Below, one piece after another: positions 8,851 through 17,274 of a stretch of DNA of 64,000 bases. The stretch covers positions 806,001 to 870,000 of the forward strand of contig NZ_RJUU01000002.1 of NCBI RefSeq assembly GCF_003751445.1, in the 5' to 3' direction. The position numbers were made by a program, and so were the translations under genes. The notes beneath the pieces were generated by a model. The model did no database searches, had not been told where the DNA came from, and saw nothing but the letters and a program-made list of their open reading frames with translations. The stretch is from Streptomyces sp. 840.1. GTDB lineage: Bacteria; Actinomycetota; Actinomycetes; Streptomycetales; Streptomycetaceae. Each line of letters starts with the position of its first letter. Positions within the stretch are counted from its first letter, which is position 1.

Positions 8851-10697
8851 GCCCTCTCCTCGATTTCCTCGTGGGTGTCGATCGGGTGGATCGCTTCGTC
8901 CTCGCCCGGCCGGGCCCGGACCTCGTCGTCGGTCTCGCGGGTGACGACCGCCCGGTAGCGCGGTTCACCCGACAGCAGTTCGCGGTGGGTGCCGACCGCC
9001 ACCACCGTGCCCCGGTGGACCAGCGCCACCCGGTCCGCCAGGTCGAGCAGCAGCGGCGACGAGGCGAAGGCCACCGTCGTACGGTCCTTGCGCAGCGCCT
9101 TGATGCCCGCGGCGACCCGGGCCTCCGTGTGCGAGTCGACCGCGGAGGTCGGCTCGTCGAGCACCAGCGCCTCCGGGTCCGTCACCAGCGACCGGGCCAG
9201 GGCGAGCCGTTGGCGCTGGCCACCGGAGAGCGAGCGGCCGCGTTCGGTGATCCGGGTTTTCATCGGATCGCCGCCGGAGTCGACCGACGCGTGCGCCAGG
9301 GCGCTCAGCACGTCGTCGCACTGCGCGGCCGACAGTGCCTCGTCCGCACGCACCCGGCCGGACGACGGCACGTCCAGCAGCTCGCGCAGGGTGCCCGAGA
9401 GCAGTACCGGGTCCTTGTCCTGGACCAGAACAGCCGTCCGGGCCGCGTCCAGTTCCAGTTCGTCCAGGGGGACACCGCCCAGCAGTACGGACGGCACCTC
9501 GTCGTCGGCCGTCGCGTCCTCGACGGTGCCGTCCCTCGCCACCCCGGGCTGGGCGTGGCCGCCGAGCCGGTCCGCGAGCCGTCCCGCCTCGTCCGGATCG
9601 CCGCAGACCACCGCGGTGAACAGACCCTCGGGCGCCAACAGCCCGGTGACCGGGTCGTACAGGTCCCCGGCCGGTGCGGTGTCGAGCGTCGAGGGCCGGG
9701 CGACCCGGCTCAGCGACAGCACCCGTACCGCGCGCTGGGCGGACGGCCGGGAGAAGGAGTACGCCATGGCGATCTCCTCGAAGTGGCGCAGCGGGAAGAG
9801 CAGCAGCGTCGCCGCGCTGTACACGGTCACCAGCTGACCGACCTCGATCTTCCCGTCGCGGGCCAGCGCGGCCCCGTAGGTGACCAGTGAGATCAGCAGG
9901 ACGCCCGGCAGCAGGACCTGGATCGCGGAGATCAGGGACCACATCCGCGCGCTGCGCACGGCGGCCTTGCGGACCTCCTGCGAGGCCCGCCGGTAGCGGC
10001 CGAGGAACAGTTCCTCGCCGCCGATGCCGCGCAGCACCCGCAGTCCGGCCACGGTGTCCGAGGCCAGTTCGGTGGCCTTTCCTGCCTTCTCGCGCTGGGC
10101 GTCGGCTCGGCGGGTGGCGCGGGGGAGGAGCGGCAGGACGCCCAGGGCGAGCACCGGCATCGCGAGCGCCACGAGCACGCCGAGCGAGGGCAGATACAGG
10201 ACGAGACCGACGCAGATGATGACCAGGGCGGCAGCGGCGGCCACGAAGCGGGAGAGCGCTTCGACGAACCAGCCGATCTTCTCCACATCACCTGTCGAGA
10301 CCGCCACGACCTCGCCCGCGGCGACCCGGCGGGTCAGCGCCGAGCCGAGCTCCGCGGTCTTGCGGGCCAGCAGCTGCTGGATCCGGGCGGCCGCGGTGAT
10401 CCAGTTGGTGATGGCGGTCCGGTGCAGCATGGTGTCGCCCACCGCGATCAGCACGCCGAGCACCGCGATCAGCCCGCCGGCCAGCGCGAGCCGCCCGCCC
10501 GACCGGTCGACGACCGCCTGGACGGCGAAACCGACGCCGAGCGGCAGCCCGGCGATGGAGCACTGGTGCAGCAGGCCCCAGGACATGGACTTGAGCTGTC
10601 CGCGGATCTGGTTGCGGCCGAGCCAGATCAGAAAGCGAGGACCCGACCGGACATCGGGATCGCCGGGATCCGGGTACGGAAGATCGCGAATTTGCAT
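8847..10697 (-). CDS. ABC exporter half-transporter, lost Walker A and intact signature (second pair)
   Basis: First gene of the second heterodimeric exporter. The ATG at 10695-10697 (MQIRDLPYPDPG) gives 616 residues and is preferred to an in-frame start further upstream because homology with the other pair begins here. The membrane domain runs to about residue 330. In the ATPase domain the Walker A stretch is AVVCGDPDEAGRLADRL (no Lys), the switch His is missing (FASSP), while the signature LSGGQRQR (near residue 490) and Walker B ALVLDEP are intact. It is divergent from the L,D-transpeptidase-like lipoprotein gene at 10937, with a 240-bp shared promoter region. Confidence 0.85.
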   Translation of the reverse strand: MQIRDLPYPDPGDPDVRSGPRFLIWLGRNQIRGQLKSMSWGLLHQCSIAGLPLGVGFAVQAVVDRSGGRLALAGGLIAVLGVLIAVGDTMLHRTAITNWITAAARIQQLLARKTAELGSALTRRVAAGEVVAVSTGDVEKIGWFVEALSRFVAAAAALVIICVGLVLYLPSLGVLVALAMPVLALGVLPLLPRATRRADAQREKAGKATELASDTVAGLRVLRGIGGEELFLGRYRRASQEVRKAAVRSARMWSLISAIQVLLPGVLLISLVTYGAALARDGKIEVGQLVTVYSAATLLLFPLRHFEEIAMAYSFSRPSAQRAVRVLSLSRVARPSTLDTAPAGDLYDPVTGLLAPEGLFTAVVCGDPDEAGRLADRLGGHAQPGVARDGTVEDATADDEVPSVLLGGVPLDELELDAARTAVLVQDKDPVLLSGTLRELLDVPSSGRVRADEALSAAQCDDVLSALAHASVDSGGDPMKTRITERGRSLSGGQRQRLALARSLVTDPEALVLDEPTSAVDSHTEARVAAGIKALRKDRTTVAFASSPLLLDLADRVALVHRGTVVAVGTHRELLSGEPRYRAVVTRETDDEVRARPGEDEAIHPIDTHEEIEERA

Positions 10698-10936
10698 GAC
10701 GTCCCAAAGATCGGAAGGAACTTGAGGTCCGCGAGGACCTCCAGAAACACGTGGGCACAAGCGTGTGGGGGGACCAAACCGTCCAATCCTCGCGTCCCGC
10801 CGGGGGCGCGGCAAACCCTTTTACGCGCGCGGACCGCGCGCACCGACGCGGCGCGGGAGTAAAGATTCGGCACGCATTCGCCGCGGTGCGCACGGGTGGG
10901 GCGGGGCCGGCCGCCGGCGGGTGCGACCATGGACGG

Positions 10937-11677
10937 ATGTATATAGCCGGTTCGGTACGAGTGGCGGTCTCGGCGGCCGCCTGCGCAGTCCTGCTCATGG
11001 CCCTGACGTCATGCGGCGCGGACCAGGACGCGAAGGAGACGGACGCGCGGTCCTCCGACGCCCCCAAGTCGAAGGACAAGGCGCCGGTCACCGACCTGAA
11101 GCGCATTCCGGACGTGGGCGACCGGCTGCAGTCGCAGATCCCGGACAACTCCCGTCAGGTCGTCACCGTCTACGGCGACGGCAAGAACTCCGCGGACTCC
11201 ACGGTCGTGCTCTACACCAAGTCCGGCTCCACCTGGGACAAGGCCGCCGGCTGGAAGGCCCACAACGGGAAGAAGGGCTGGGCCGACAACCACCACGAGG
11301 ACGACAAGCGCAGCCCCGTGGGGGTCTTCACCCTCACCGACGCGGGCGGCGTACTGCCCGACCCGGGCGCGCTGCTCCCGTACACGGAGTCGGCCTCCAT
11401 CCAGGCCCCGCACTACTGGGCCAAGTCCCACTGGCACGACTTCGACTACGTCATCGCCATCGACTACAACCGGGTCAAGGGCACGCCTCCCAACGACCCG
11501 ACGCGACCCCAGGGCCAGACCAAGGGCGGCAGTATCTGGCTGCACATGGACCACGGAAGCGGCACCTCGGCCTGCGTGAGCCTGCCGAAGGCGGGCATGG
11601 AGAAACTCCTGCGCACCCTGGACCCGAAGCAGCACCCGGTCGTCGTCATGGGCGACCGGGCGGCCCTTCAGGCCTGA
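10937..11677 (+). CDS. Secreted lipoprotein with L,D-transpeptidase (YkuD-like) catalytic domain
   Basis: Predicted cell-wall enzyme anchored as a lipoprotein. The N-terminus is a lipoprotein signal (AVLLMALTSCGAD, lipobox LTSC, about residues 16-26), followed by a charged linker. The catalytic region carries the YkuD-type His and Cys: H203 and H206 in WLHMDHGSGTS and C213 in SACVSLP, where Cys would form the acyl-enzyme. SPVGVFTLTDAGG upstream is also typical of the fold. L,D-transpeptidases make 3-3 peptidoglycan cross-links; this compact, lipoprotein version may instead be a related hydrolase or have another acceptor. 246 residues from ATG 10937. Its stop overlaps the convergent dehydrogenase gene by 10 bp. 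Confidence 0.75.
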   Translation: MYIAGSVRVAVSAAACAVLLMALTSCGADQDAKETDARSSDAPKSKDKAPVTDLKRIPDVGDRLQSQIPDNSRQVVTVYGDGKNSADSTVVLYTKSGSTWDKAAGWKAHNGKKGWADNHHEDDKRSPVGVFTLTDAGGVLPDPGALLPYTESASIQAPHYWAKSHWHDFDYVIAIDYNRVKGTPPNDPTRPQGQTKGGSIWLHMDHGSGTSACVSLPKAGMEKLLRTLDPKQHPVVVMGDRAALQA

Positions 11678-14607
11678 CCGGGTCCCGGCCTGGTCGCCCG
11701 CTCCAGTTCCATCAGCGCCGAGTAGTACGAGCGGCCCGTCGCCCGGTCCATGCCGATCTCGCACATCCGGTTGGCCGAGAGATACGTGTCGTACTCCCGG
11801 GTGTTGACCTCGGCGGCCTCCTTCGCGGTCGCCGAGGCCGTCAGTTCCTCGTGCAGCATGCCCCGGTCGCCCGCGAATCCGCAGCACGCGGCATCGTCCG
11901 GTACCACGACCTCCCGTGCGCAGGCCTGTGCGACCGCGCGCAGGTGCTCCACATCGCCCAGGTGCTCCATCGAGCACGTCGGGTGCAGGACGGCTGAGCC
12001 GGTCCGGCGCAGCACGGTCAGCTCCGGGAGGAGTTCGTCGGCGGCCCAGACCAGGGAGTCGACGATGTTCAGCTCGCGGTGCAACGCCCGGTTGTCCTCG
12101 GTCAGATACGGCACCACCTCATGGGCGATGCCCAGCGTGCAGGACGAGGCGTCGACGACGAGCGGCAGCCTCCCGCCCGCGGTCCAGCCCCAGGCGGCTT
12201 CCACGATCCGGTTGGCCATCACGGCGTTGGCGGTGTCGTAGCCCTTGGAGTGCCAGATCGTCGCGCAACAGGTCCCGGCGACGTCCTCGGGGATCCAGAC
12301 CGGCTTCCCGGCCCGCGCCGACACGGCGACCACGGCCTGCGGCAGGGACGGGAGGTGCTGCCCCTCGGGGCCGCCGAAGATGCGGTTGACGCAGGCCGGA
12401 TAGTAGACGGCGCTCGCCCCCGTCCTTGTGGTGCGCGGCAGTCTGCGGGCGGCGGCCCCGGGGATCTCCGGCAGCCACGCGGGCATCAGGTCGGGGCGCA
12501 CGGCCCGGCGGGCGAGAGCGGTGACGCCTTCGAGGAGCCGGTCGTCGATCCGGCTCGCCGCGGCGACGGCGAGCCGGGCCGCCGCCTCCACGGCGCGGAA
12601 CCGCTTCGCCGTGAGCGCGGCGATCCGCTCCTCGCGCGGGGAGTGCCGCTGGTGGCGGAAGCCCTTCATCATGGCGCCGGTGTCGATCCCGACCGGGCAG
12701 GCGAGCTTGCAGGTGGAGTCGCCCGCGCAGGTGTCGACCGCGTCGTAGCCGTACGCGTCGAGCAGCCCGGTCTCCACCGGCGAGCCGTCCGGCTGCCGCA
12801 TCATCTCCCGGCGCAGCACGATGCGTTGGCGCGGTGAGGTGGTCAGGTCGTGGCTGGGGCAGGTCGGTTCGCAGAACCCGCACTCGATGCAGGGGTCGGC
12901 GACCGGTTCGACGCGCGGGATGGTCTTCAGGCCGCGCAGATGGGCCCTGGGGTCGCGGTCCAGGACGATCCGCGGTGCCAGCACCCCGTCGGGGTCGATG
13001 AGCTGCTTGGTCCGCCACATCAGTTCGGTCGCCCTCGGCCCCCACTCCAGCTCCAGGAAGGGCGCGATGTTGCGGCCGGTGGCGTGCTCCGCCTTGAGCG
13101 ATCCGTCGAACCGCTCCACGGTCAGCCGGCAGAAGTCCGCCATGAAGGCGGCGTACCGGTCGACGTCGGCGGGCTTCGCCGCGTCGAAGGCGAGCAGGAA
13201 GTGCAGGTTGCCGTGGGCCGCGTGGCCGGCGACGGCGGCGTCGAAGCCGTGCTCGGCCTGGAGCGCGAGGAGCGCCTCGCAGGCGTCGGCCAGCCGGGAG
13301 GGCGGTACGGCGAAGTCCTCCGTGATCAGTGTCGTACCGGAGGGCCGGGAGCCGCCGACCGCGGTGACGAAGGCCTTCCGGGCCTTCCAGTAGCCGGAGA
13401 TCGTCCCGGCGTCCCGGGTGAACTCGTTGGTGACAGAGGTGACGGGCCGCACCAGCTCCAGCCGGCGCACCACACCGGCCGCCGCCCGCTCGTACGCCTC
13501 CTGGCCCGGCTCGTCCGGCGCGCGGAACTCCACCAGCAGCGCCGCCGTCTCCTTCGGCAGCCCGGCCCAGTCGGAGGGGACGCCCTGCACGCTGACGGAG
13601 GCCCGCAGGGTGTTCCCGTCCATCAGCTCGACGGCGATGGCGCCCGCTTCGTTGAACAGCGGCACGGCGGCGGCCGCCGCCGTGAGGGAGGGGAAGAAGA
13701 GCAGCGCGGTGGAGACGCGGCGGTCCAGGGGCAGGGTCTCGAAGACGACCTCGGAGATGAAGCCGAAGGTGCCCTCCGAACCGACCATGAGGCCGCGCAG
13801 GATCTCTACGGGTGTCGTGCCGTCCAGGAAGGCGTCGAGCCGGTAGCCGTTGGTGTTCTTGATCTCGTACTTGGCCCGGATCCGGGCGGTGAGCGCCGCG
13901 TCGGCCTCGATCTCGGCCTTCAGCGCGAGGAGCCCCGCGCACAGCTGCGGCTCGGCGTGCGCCAGGTCCTCGTCCGCCGAGGGATCGCCGGTGTCCACCA
14001 CGGTGCCGCCGGGCAGCACGACGGTCAGTGAGGAGACGGTCCGGTAGGAGTTGCGGCTGGTGCCCGCCGTCATCCCGGAGGCGTTGTTGGCGACGACCCC
14101 GCCGATCGTGCAGGCGATCGCGCTGGCCGGATCGGGGCCGAGCAGCCGGCCGTGCCGGGCGAGGGTGGCGTTGGCCCGCATGACCGTCGTCCCCGGCCGG
14201 ATGCGGGCCCGCGCCCCGCCGTCCAGTACCTCGATGCCCGCCCAGTGGTGCCGTACGTCGACGAGGATGTCCTCGCCCTGCGCCTGCCCGTTGAGGCTGG
14301 TGCCCGCCGCCCGGAAGACGACGTTGCGGCCCTTGCCGTGCGCGTACGACAGGATCGCCGAGACGTCGTCGATGTCCTCGGGGACGACGACGACCTGGGG
14401 CACGAAGCGGTAGGGGCTGGCGTCGGAGGCGTAGCGCACCAGGTCGGAGATCTTCCACAGCACCTTGTGGGCGCCCAGCAGGGCGGTCAGCTCGCTCCGC
14501 ATCGGCTCGGGCGTGCCGGTCGCCTGCCCGTCGGGCACCCGGTCGTGGGTGGGGCTGCGCATTGCCCCGGGGCTCAGGGCTTCCGGCTTCGGCTCCAGCA
14601 GCGGCAT
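11668..14607 (-). CDS. FAD and iron-sulfur D-2-hydroxyacid (D-lactate type) dehydrogenase, GlcD-GlpC-like fusion
   Basis: Large 979-residue respiratory-type oxidoreductase. Residues ~55-290 form the PCMH FAD-binding domain (FRAAGTSLNGQAQGEDILVD; GGVVANNASGM), ~300-560 the FAD-oxidase C-terminal domain (GSEGTFGFISEV; HAAHGNLHFLL). Then come two Fe-S cysteine clusters (CIECGFCEPTCPS near 572; CAGDSTCKLACPVG near 622) and a cysteine-rich CCG region (YYPACVNRI near 735, GTCCATIWHSKGY near 780, CCGFAGDRGM near 904). This fusion is typical of actinobacterial D-lactate/2-hydroxyglutarate dehydrogenases that pass electrons to quinone. The ATG is preceded by GAGGGG. It lies 42 bp downstream of the marR gene on the same strand, so the two may be cotranscribed. 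Confidence 0.85.
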   Translation of the reverse strand: MPLLEPKPEALSPGAMRSPTHDRVPDGQATGTPEPMRSELTALLGAHKVLWKISDLVRYASDASPYRFVPQVVVVPEDIDDVSAILSYAHGKGRNVVFRAAGTSLNGQAQGEDILVDVRHHWAGIEVLDGGARARIRPGTTVMRANATLARHGRLLGPDPASAIACTIGGVVANNASGMTAGTSRNSYRTVSSLTVVLPGGTVVDTGDPSADEDLAHAEPQLCAGLLALKAEIEADAALTARIRAKYEIKNTNGYRLDAFLDGTTPVEILRGLMVGSEGTFGFISEVVFETLPLDRRVSTALLFFPSLTAAAAAVPLFNEAGAIAVELMDGNTLRASVSVQGVPSDWAGLPKETAALLVEFRAPDEPGQEAYERAAAGVVRRLELVRPVTSVTNEFTRDAGTISGYWKARKAFVTAVGGSRPSGTTLITEDFAVPPSRLADACEALLALQAEHGFDAAVAGHAAHGNLHFLLAFDAAKPADVDRYAAFMADFCRLTVERFDGSLKAEHATGRNIAPFLELEWGPRATELMWRTKQLIDPDGVLAPRIVLDRDPRAHLRGLKTIPRVEPVADPCIECGFCEPTCPSHDLTTSPRQRIVLRREMMRQPDGSPVETGLLDAYGYDAVDTCAGDSTCKLACPVGIDTGAMMKGFRHQRHSPREERIAALTAKRFRAVEAAARLAVAAASRIDDRLLEGVTALARRAVRPDLMPAWLPEIPGAAARRLPRTTRTGASAVYYPACVNRIFGGPEGQHLPSLPQAVVAVSARAGKPVWIPEDVAGTCCATIWHSKGYDTANAVMANRIVEAAWGWTAGGRLPLVVDASSCTLGIAHEVVPYLTEDNRALHRELNIVDSLVWAADELLPELTVLRRTGSAVLHPTCSMEHLGDVEHLRAVAQACAREVVVPDDAACCGFAGDRGMLHEELTASATAKEAAEVNTREYDTYLSANRMCEIGMDRATGRSYYSALMELERATRPGPGQA

Positions 14608-14649
14608 TCGGTGTCCCCTCGGGCGGCTCGGTGGGTGCTTCGCACCCGG

Positions 14650-15093
14650 TCAGCAGCGGCGCTCCGGCATTCCGTCGACCAGAGCGGTCAGCAGGCCGCC
14701 GAGCACCTCGCGCTGATCGGCGGTCAATGGAGCCAGGATCTCCTCTGCGGCCGCCCGGCGCCCGTCGCGCAGCGACCGCAGGGTGGCGACGCCCTGGTCG
14801 GTGATCTCGATCCGGACCACCCGGCGGCTGTCCGGATCGGGGACCCGGCGCACCCGGCCGCCGGCCTCCAGGCCGTCCACCAGCGTGGTCACGGCGCGCG
14901 GGACCACGTCCAGGCGCTGCGCGAGATCCGCCATCCGTGGCGCGCCGTCGTAGTGGGCGACGGTGCGCAGCAGCCGGAACTGCGCGGGGGTGATGCCGGC
15001 CGGCTCCAGCTGGCGGCTCTGAATGCGCTGGAGCCTGCGGGTCAGCCGCAGCAGCTGTTCGGCGAGCAGGCCGTCGGGGTCGGGGGAATCCAT
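14650..15093 (-). CDS. MarR-family transcriptional regulator
   Basis: 147-residue dimeric winged-helix regulator. The DNA-binding region is clear (ITPAQFRLLRTVAHYDGAP, MADLAQRLDVVPRAVTTLVD, then the wing RRVPDPDSRRVVRIEITDQG). MarR proteins usually repress a neighbouring transporter or oxidative-stress gene and release DNA on ligand binding. It is divergent from the ABC exporter at 15316, and the shared intergenic region holds paired ACAAT/ATTGT arms (15101-15143), a plausible operator. No convincing Shine-Dalgarno precedes the ATG. The FAD/Fe-S dehydrogenase lies immediately downstream on the same strand. Confidence 0.85.
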   Translation of the reverse strand: MDSPDPDGLLAEQLLRLTRRLQRIQSRQLEPAGITPAQFRLLRTVAHYDGAPRMADLAQRLDVVPRAVTTLVDGLEAGGRVRRVPDPDSRRVVRIEITDQGVATLRSLRDGRRAAAEEILAPLTADQREVLGGLLTALVDGMPERRC

Positions 15094-15100
15094 GTCAGGA

Positions 15101-15143
15101 ACAATATCAGGACCACGTTCATTGTGAGTAGAGGTAACAATGA
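15101..15143. promoter_or_regulatory. Candidate MarR operator: repeated ACAAT/ATTGT arms
   Basis: The arms TCATTGT (15119-15125) and ACAATGA (15137-15143) are a perfect 7-bp inverted repeat with an 11-bp spacer, and a further ACAAT at 15101-15105 pairs with the ATTGT at 15121-15125. They lie 8-50 bp upstream of the marR start and upstream of the exporter gene. Being AT-rich and between the two divergent genes, they are the best operator candidate; binding is inferred only. Confidence 0.45.
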
Positions 15144-15315
15144 GCTATGCTCCTGTTCGCTGGACTGTGAGGGCTGTGATGCCGGCGGGCCGCAGATCGT
15201 GACGGCCGCCGCCCTGAGCAGCCCGGACCGCTGACACGCACGGCGTCGCAGGCGGTCGGAAGCCCTCCCTCTTTGCCCCTGTTGTCCTGTTGTCGCACGC
15301 CTGACGAAGGAGCCC

Positions 15316-17121
15316 ATGAAACCCGACGAACCCACGTGGACACCCCAGCCACCGGATGCCGAGCAGCCGCCCGCCGAGCTGCGCCGCATCCTCCGCCTCT
15401 TCCATCCCTACCGCGGCCGCCTCGCGGTGGTCGGCCTGCTCGTCGGCGCCTCGTCGCTGGTGTCGGTGGCCTCGCCGTTCCTGCTGCGCGAGATCCTCGA
15501 CACGGCCATCCCGCAGGGGCGGACCGGACTCCTGTCGCTGCTCGCACTCGGCATGATCCTGACCGCCGTGATGAACAGCGTCTTCGGCGTGCTGCAGACC
15601 CTCATCTCCACCACCGTCGGCCAGCGCGTGATGCACGACCTGCGCACCGCGGTCTACACGCAGCTGCAGCGGATGCCGCTCGCCTTCTTCACCAAGACCC
15701 GCACGGGTGAGGTCCAGTCCCGGATCGCCAACGACATCGGAGGCATGCAGGCCACCGTCACCTCGACGGCGACCTCGCTGGTCTCCAACCTCACCGCGGT
15801 CATCGCCACCGTCGTCGCCATGATCGCGCTCGACTGGCGGCTCACCGTCGTCTCGCTGCTCCTGCTTCCCGTCTTCGTGTGGATCAGCCGCCGGGTCGGC
15901 CGGGAGCGCAAGAAGATCACCACCCAGCGGCAGAAGCAGATGGCGGCCATGGCGGCCACCGTCACCGAATCGCTGTCCGTCAGCGGCATCCTGCTCGGCC
16001 GCACCATGGGCCGGTCGGACTCGCTCACCAAGAGCTTCACCGAGGAGTCCGAGCGGCTGGTCGACCTCGAAGTGCGCTCCAGCATGGCCGGACGCTGGCG
16101 GATGTCGACGATCGGCATCGTCATGGCCGCCATGCCGGCCGTCATCTACTGGGCGGCGGGCATCACCCTGCAGTCCAGCGGACCCGCCGTCTCCATCGGT
16201 ACGCTCGTCGCCTTCGTCTCGCTCCAGCAGGGCCTGTTCCGGCCCGCCGTGAGCCTGCTCTCCACCGGCGTGCAGATGCAGACGTCCCTCGCGCTCTTCC
16301 AGCGGATCTTCGAATACCTCGACCTCACGGTGGACATCACCGAGCCGGAGAACCCGGTCCGGCTGGAGAAGATCCGTGGCGAGATCCGCTTCGAGAACGT
16401 CGACTTCAGCTACGACGAGAAGGGCGCGCCCACGCTCAGCGGCGTCGACGTGGCCGTGCCCGCCGGCGGCAGCCTGGCCGTCGTGGGCCCCACCGGCTCC
16501 GGCAAATCCACCCTCAGCTACCTGGTGCCCCGGCTGTACGACGTATCCGGCGGGCGGGTCACGCTCGACGGCGTCGACGTACGGGATCTGGACTTCGACA
16601 CCCTCGCCAGGGCCATCGGGGTGGTCTCCCAGGAGACGTACCTCTTCCACGCCTCGGTGGCCGAGAACCTGCGCTTCGCCAAGCCGGACGCCACCGACGA
16701 GGAGATCGAGGCCGCCGCCCGCGCGGCGCAGATCCACGACCACATCGCCTCCCTGCCCGACGGCTACGACACCCTGGTCGGTGAACGCGGCTACCGGTTC
16801 TCCGGCGGCGAGAAGCAGCGCCTGGCTATCGCCCGCACCATCCTGCGCGACCCGCCGGTGCTGATCCTCGACGAGGCGACGAGCGCCCTCGACACCCGTA
16901 CCGAATTCGCCGTGCAGGAGGCGATCGACGCGCTCTCCGCCGGGCGCACCACCCTCACCATCGCTCACCGGCTCTCCACCGTGCGCGACGCGGATCAGAT
17001 CGTCGTCCTGGACGGCGGACGGACCGCGGAGCGCGGCAGCCACGAGGAACTGCTCGACCAGGACGGGCGCTACGCGGCCCTGGTCCGCCGGGACACACAG
17101 CTCGCCCCGGCGGCGGGCTGA
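15316..17121 (+). CDS. ABC exporter, fused membrane and ATPase domains (multidrug type)
   Basis: 601-residue type IV ABC exporter half-transporter that would work as a homodimer in the cytoplasmic membrane. Six helices span about residues 35-320; the ATPase domain has intact motifs: Walker A GPTGSGKST near 391, Q-loop VVSQETYLFH, signature FSGGEKQR near 495, Walker B LILDEATSALD near 515 and switch His in IAHRLST near 549. Unlike the two pairs at 3.5-10.7 kb, nothing is degenerate. ATG 15316 has AAGGAG at 15307-15312. Divergent from marR, which probably controls it; a drug or metabolite exporter role is inferred. Confidence 0.85.
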   Translation: MKPDEPTWTPQPPDAEQPPAELRRILRLFHPYRGRLAVVGLLVGASSLVSVASPFLLREILDTAIPQGRTGLLSLLALGMILTAVMNSVFGVLQTLISTTVGQRVMHDLRTAVYTQLQRMPLAFFTKTRTGEVQSRIANDIGGMQATVTSTATSLVSNLTAVIATVVAMIALDWRLTVVSLLLLPVFVWISRRVGRERKKITTQRQKQMAAMAATVTESLSVSGILLGRTMGRSDSLTKSFTEESERLVDLEVRSSMAGRWRMSTIGIVMAAMPAVIYWAAGITLQSSGPAVSIGTLVAFVSLQQGLFRPAVSLLSTGVQMQTSLALFQRIFEYLDLTVDITEPENPVRLEKIRGEIRFENVDFSYDEKGAPTLSGVDVAVPAGGSLAVVGPTGSGKSTLSYLVPRLYDVSGGRVTLDGVDVRDLDFDTLARAIGVVSQETYLFHASVAENLRFAKPDATDEEIEAAARAAQIHDHIASLPDGYDTLVGERGYRFSGGEKQRLAIARTILRDPPVLILDEATSALDTRTEFAVQEAIDALSAGRTTLTIAHRLSTVRDADQIVVLDGGRTAERGSHEELLDQDGRYAALVRRDTQLAPAAG

Positions 17122-17155
17122 GCGGGCGGGACACGCCCGACCGCTCGGTGAACTC

Positions 17156-17177
17156 GTTCGTAACGAACGCGTTCGTT
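17156..17177. promoter_or_regulatory. Two overlapping palindromes, TetR-type operator
   Basis: GTTCGTAACGAAC (17156-17168) overlaps AACGAACGCGTTCGTT (17162-17177), a perfect 16-bp palindrome; both share the arm AACGAAC. The site lies about 100 bp upstream of the monooxygenase start. This is the kind of site bound by TetR-family repressors, but no tetR gene is adjacent. Confidence 0.6.
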
Positions 17178-17274
17178 AGAGTGGATGTGTGCCCCTCGCC
17201 GCTCTGCCGCCGACGAGGGCGCCGGACCGCGCGGAACCTGCGGCCGGCATTCCCGACGAGCCGGAGGTACCACC

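Noticed and set aside
15145..17043. 632-codon open frame antisense to the ABC exporter
   Set aside because: Its composition is that of an antisense shadow; the plus-strand frame has all ABC motifs.
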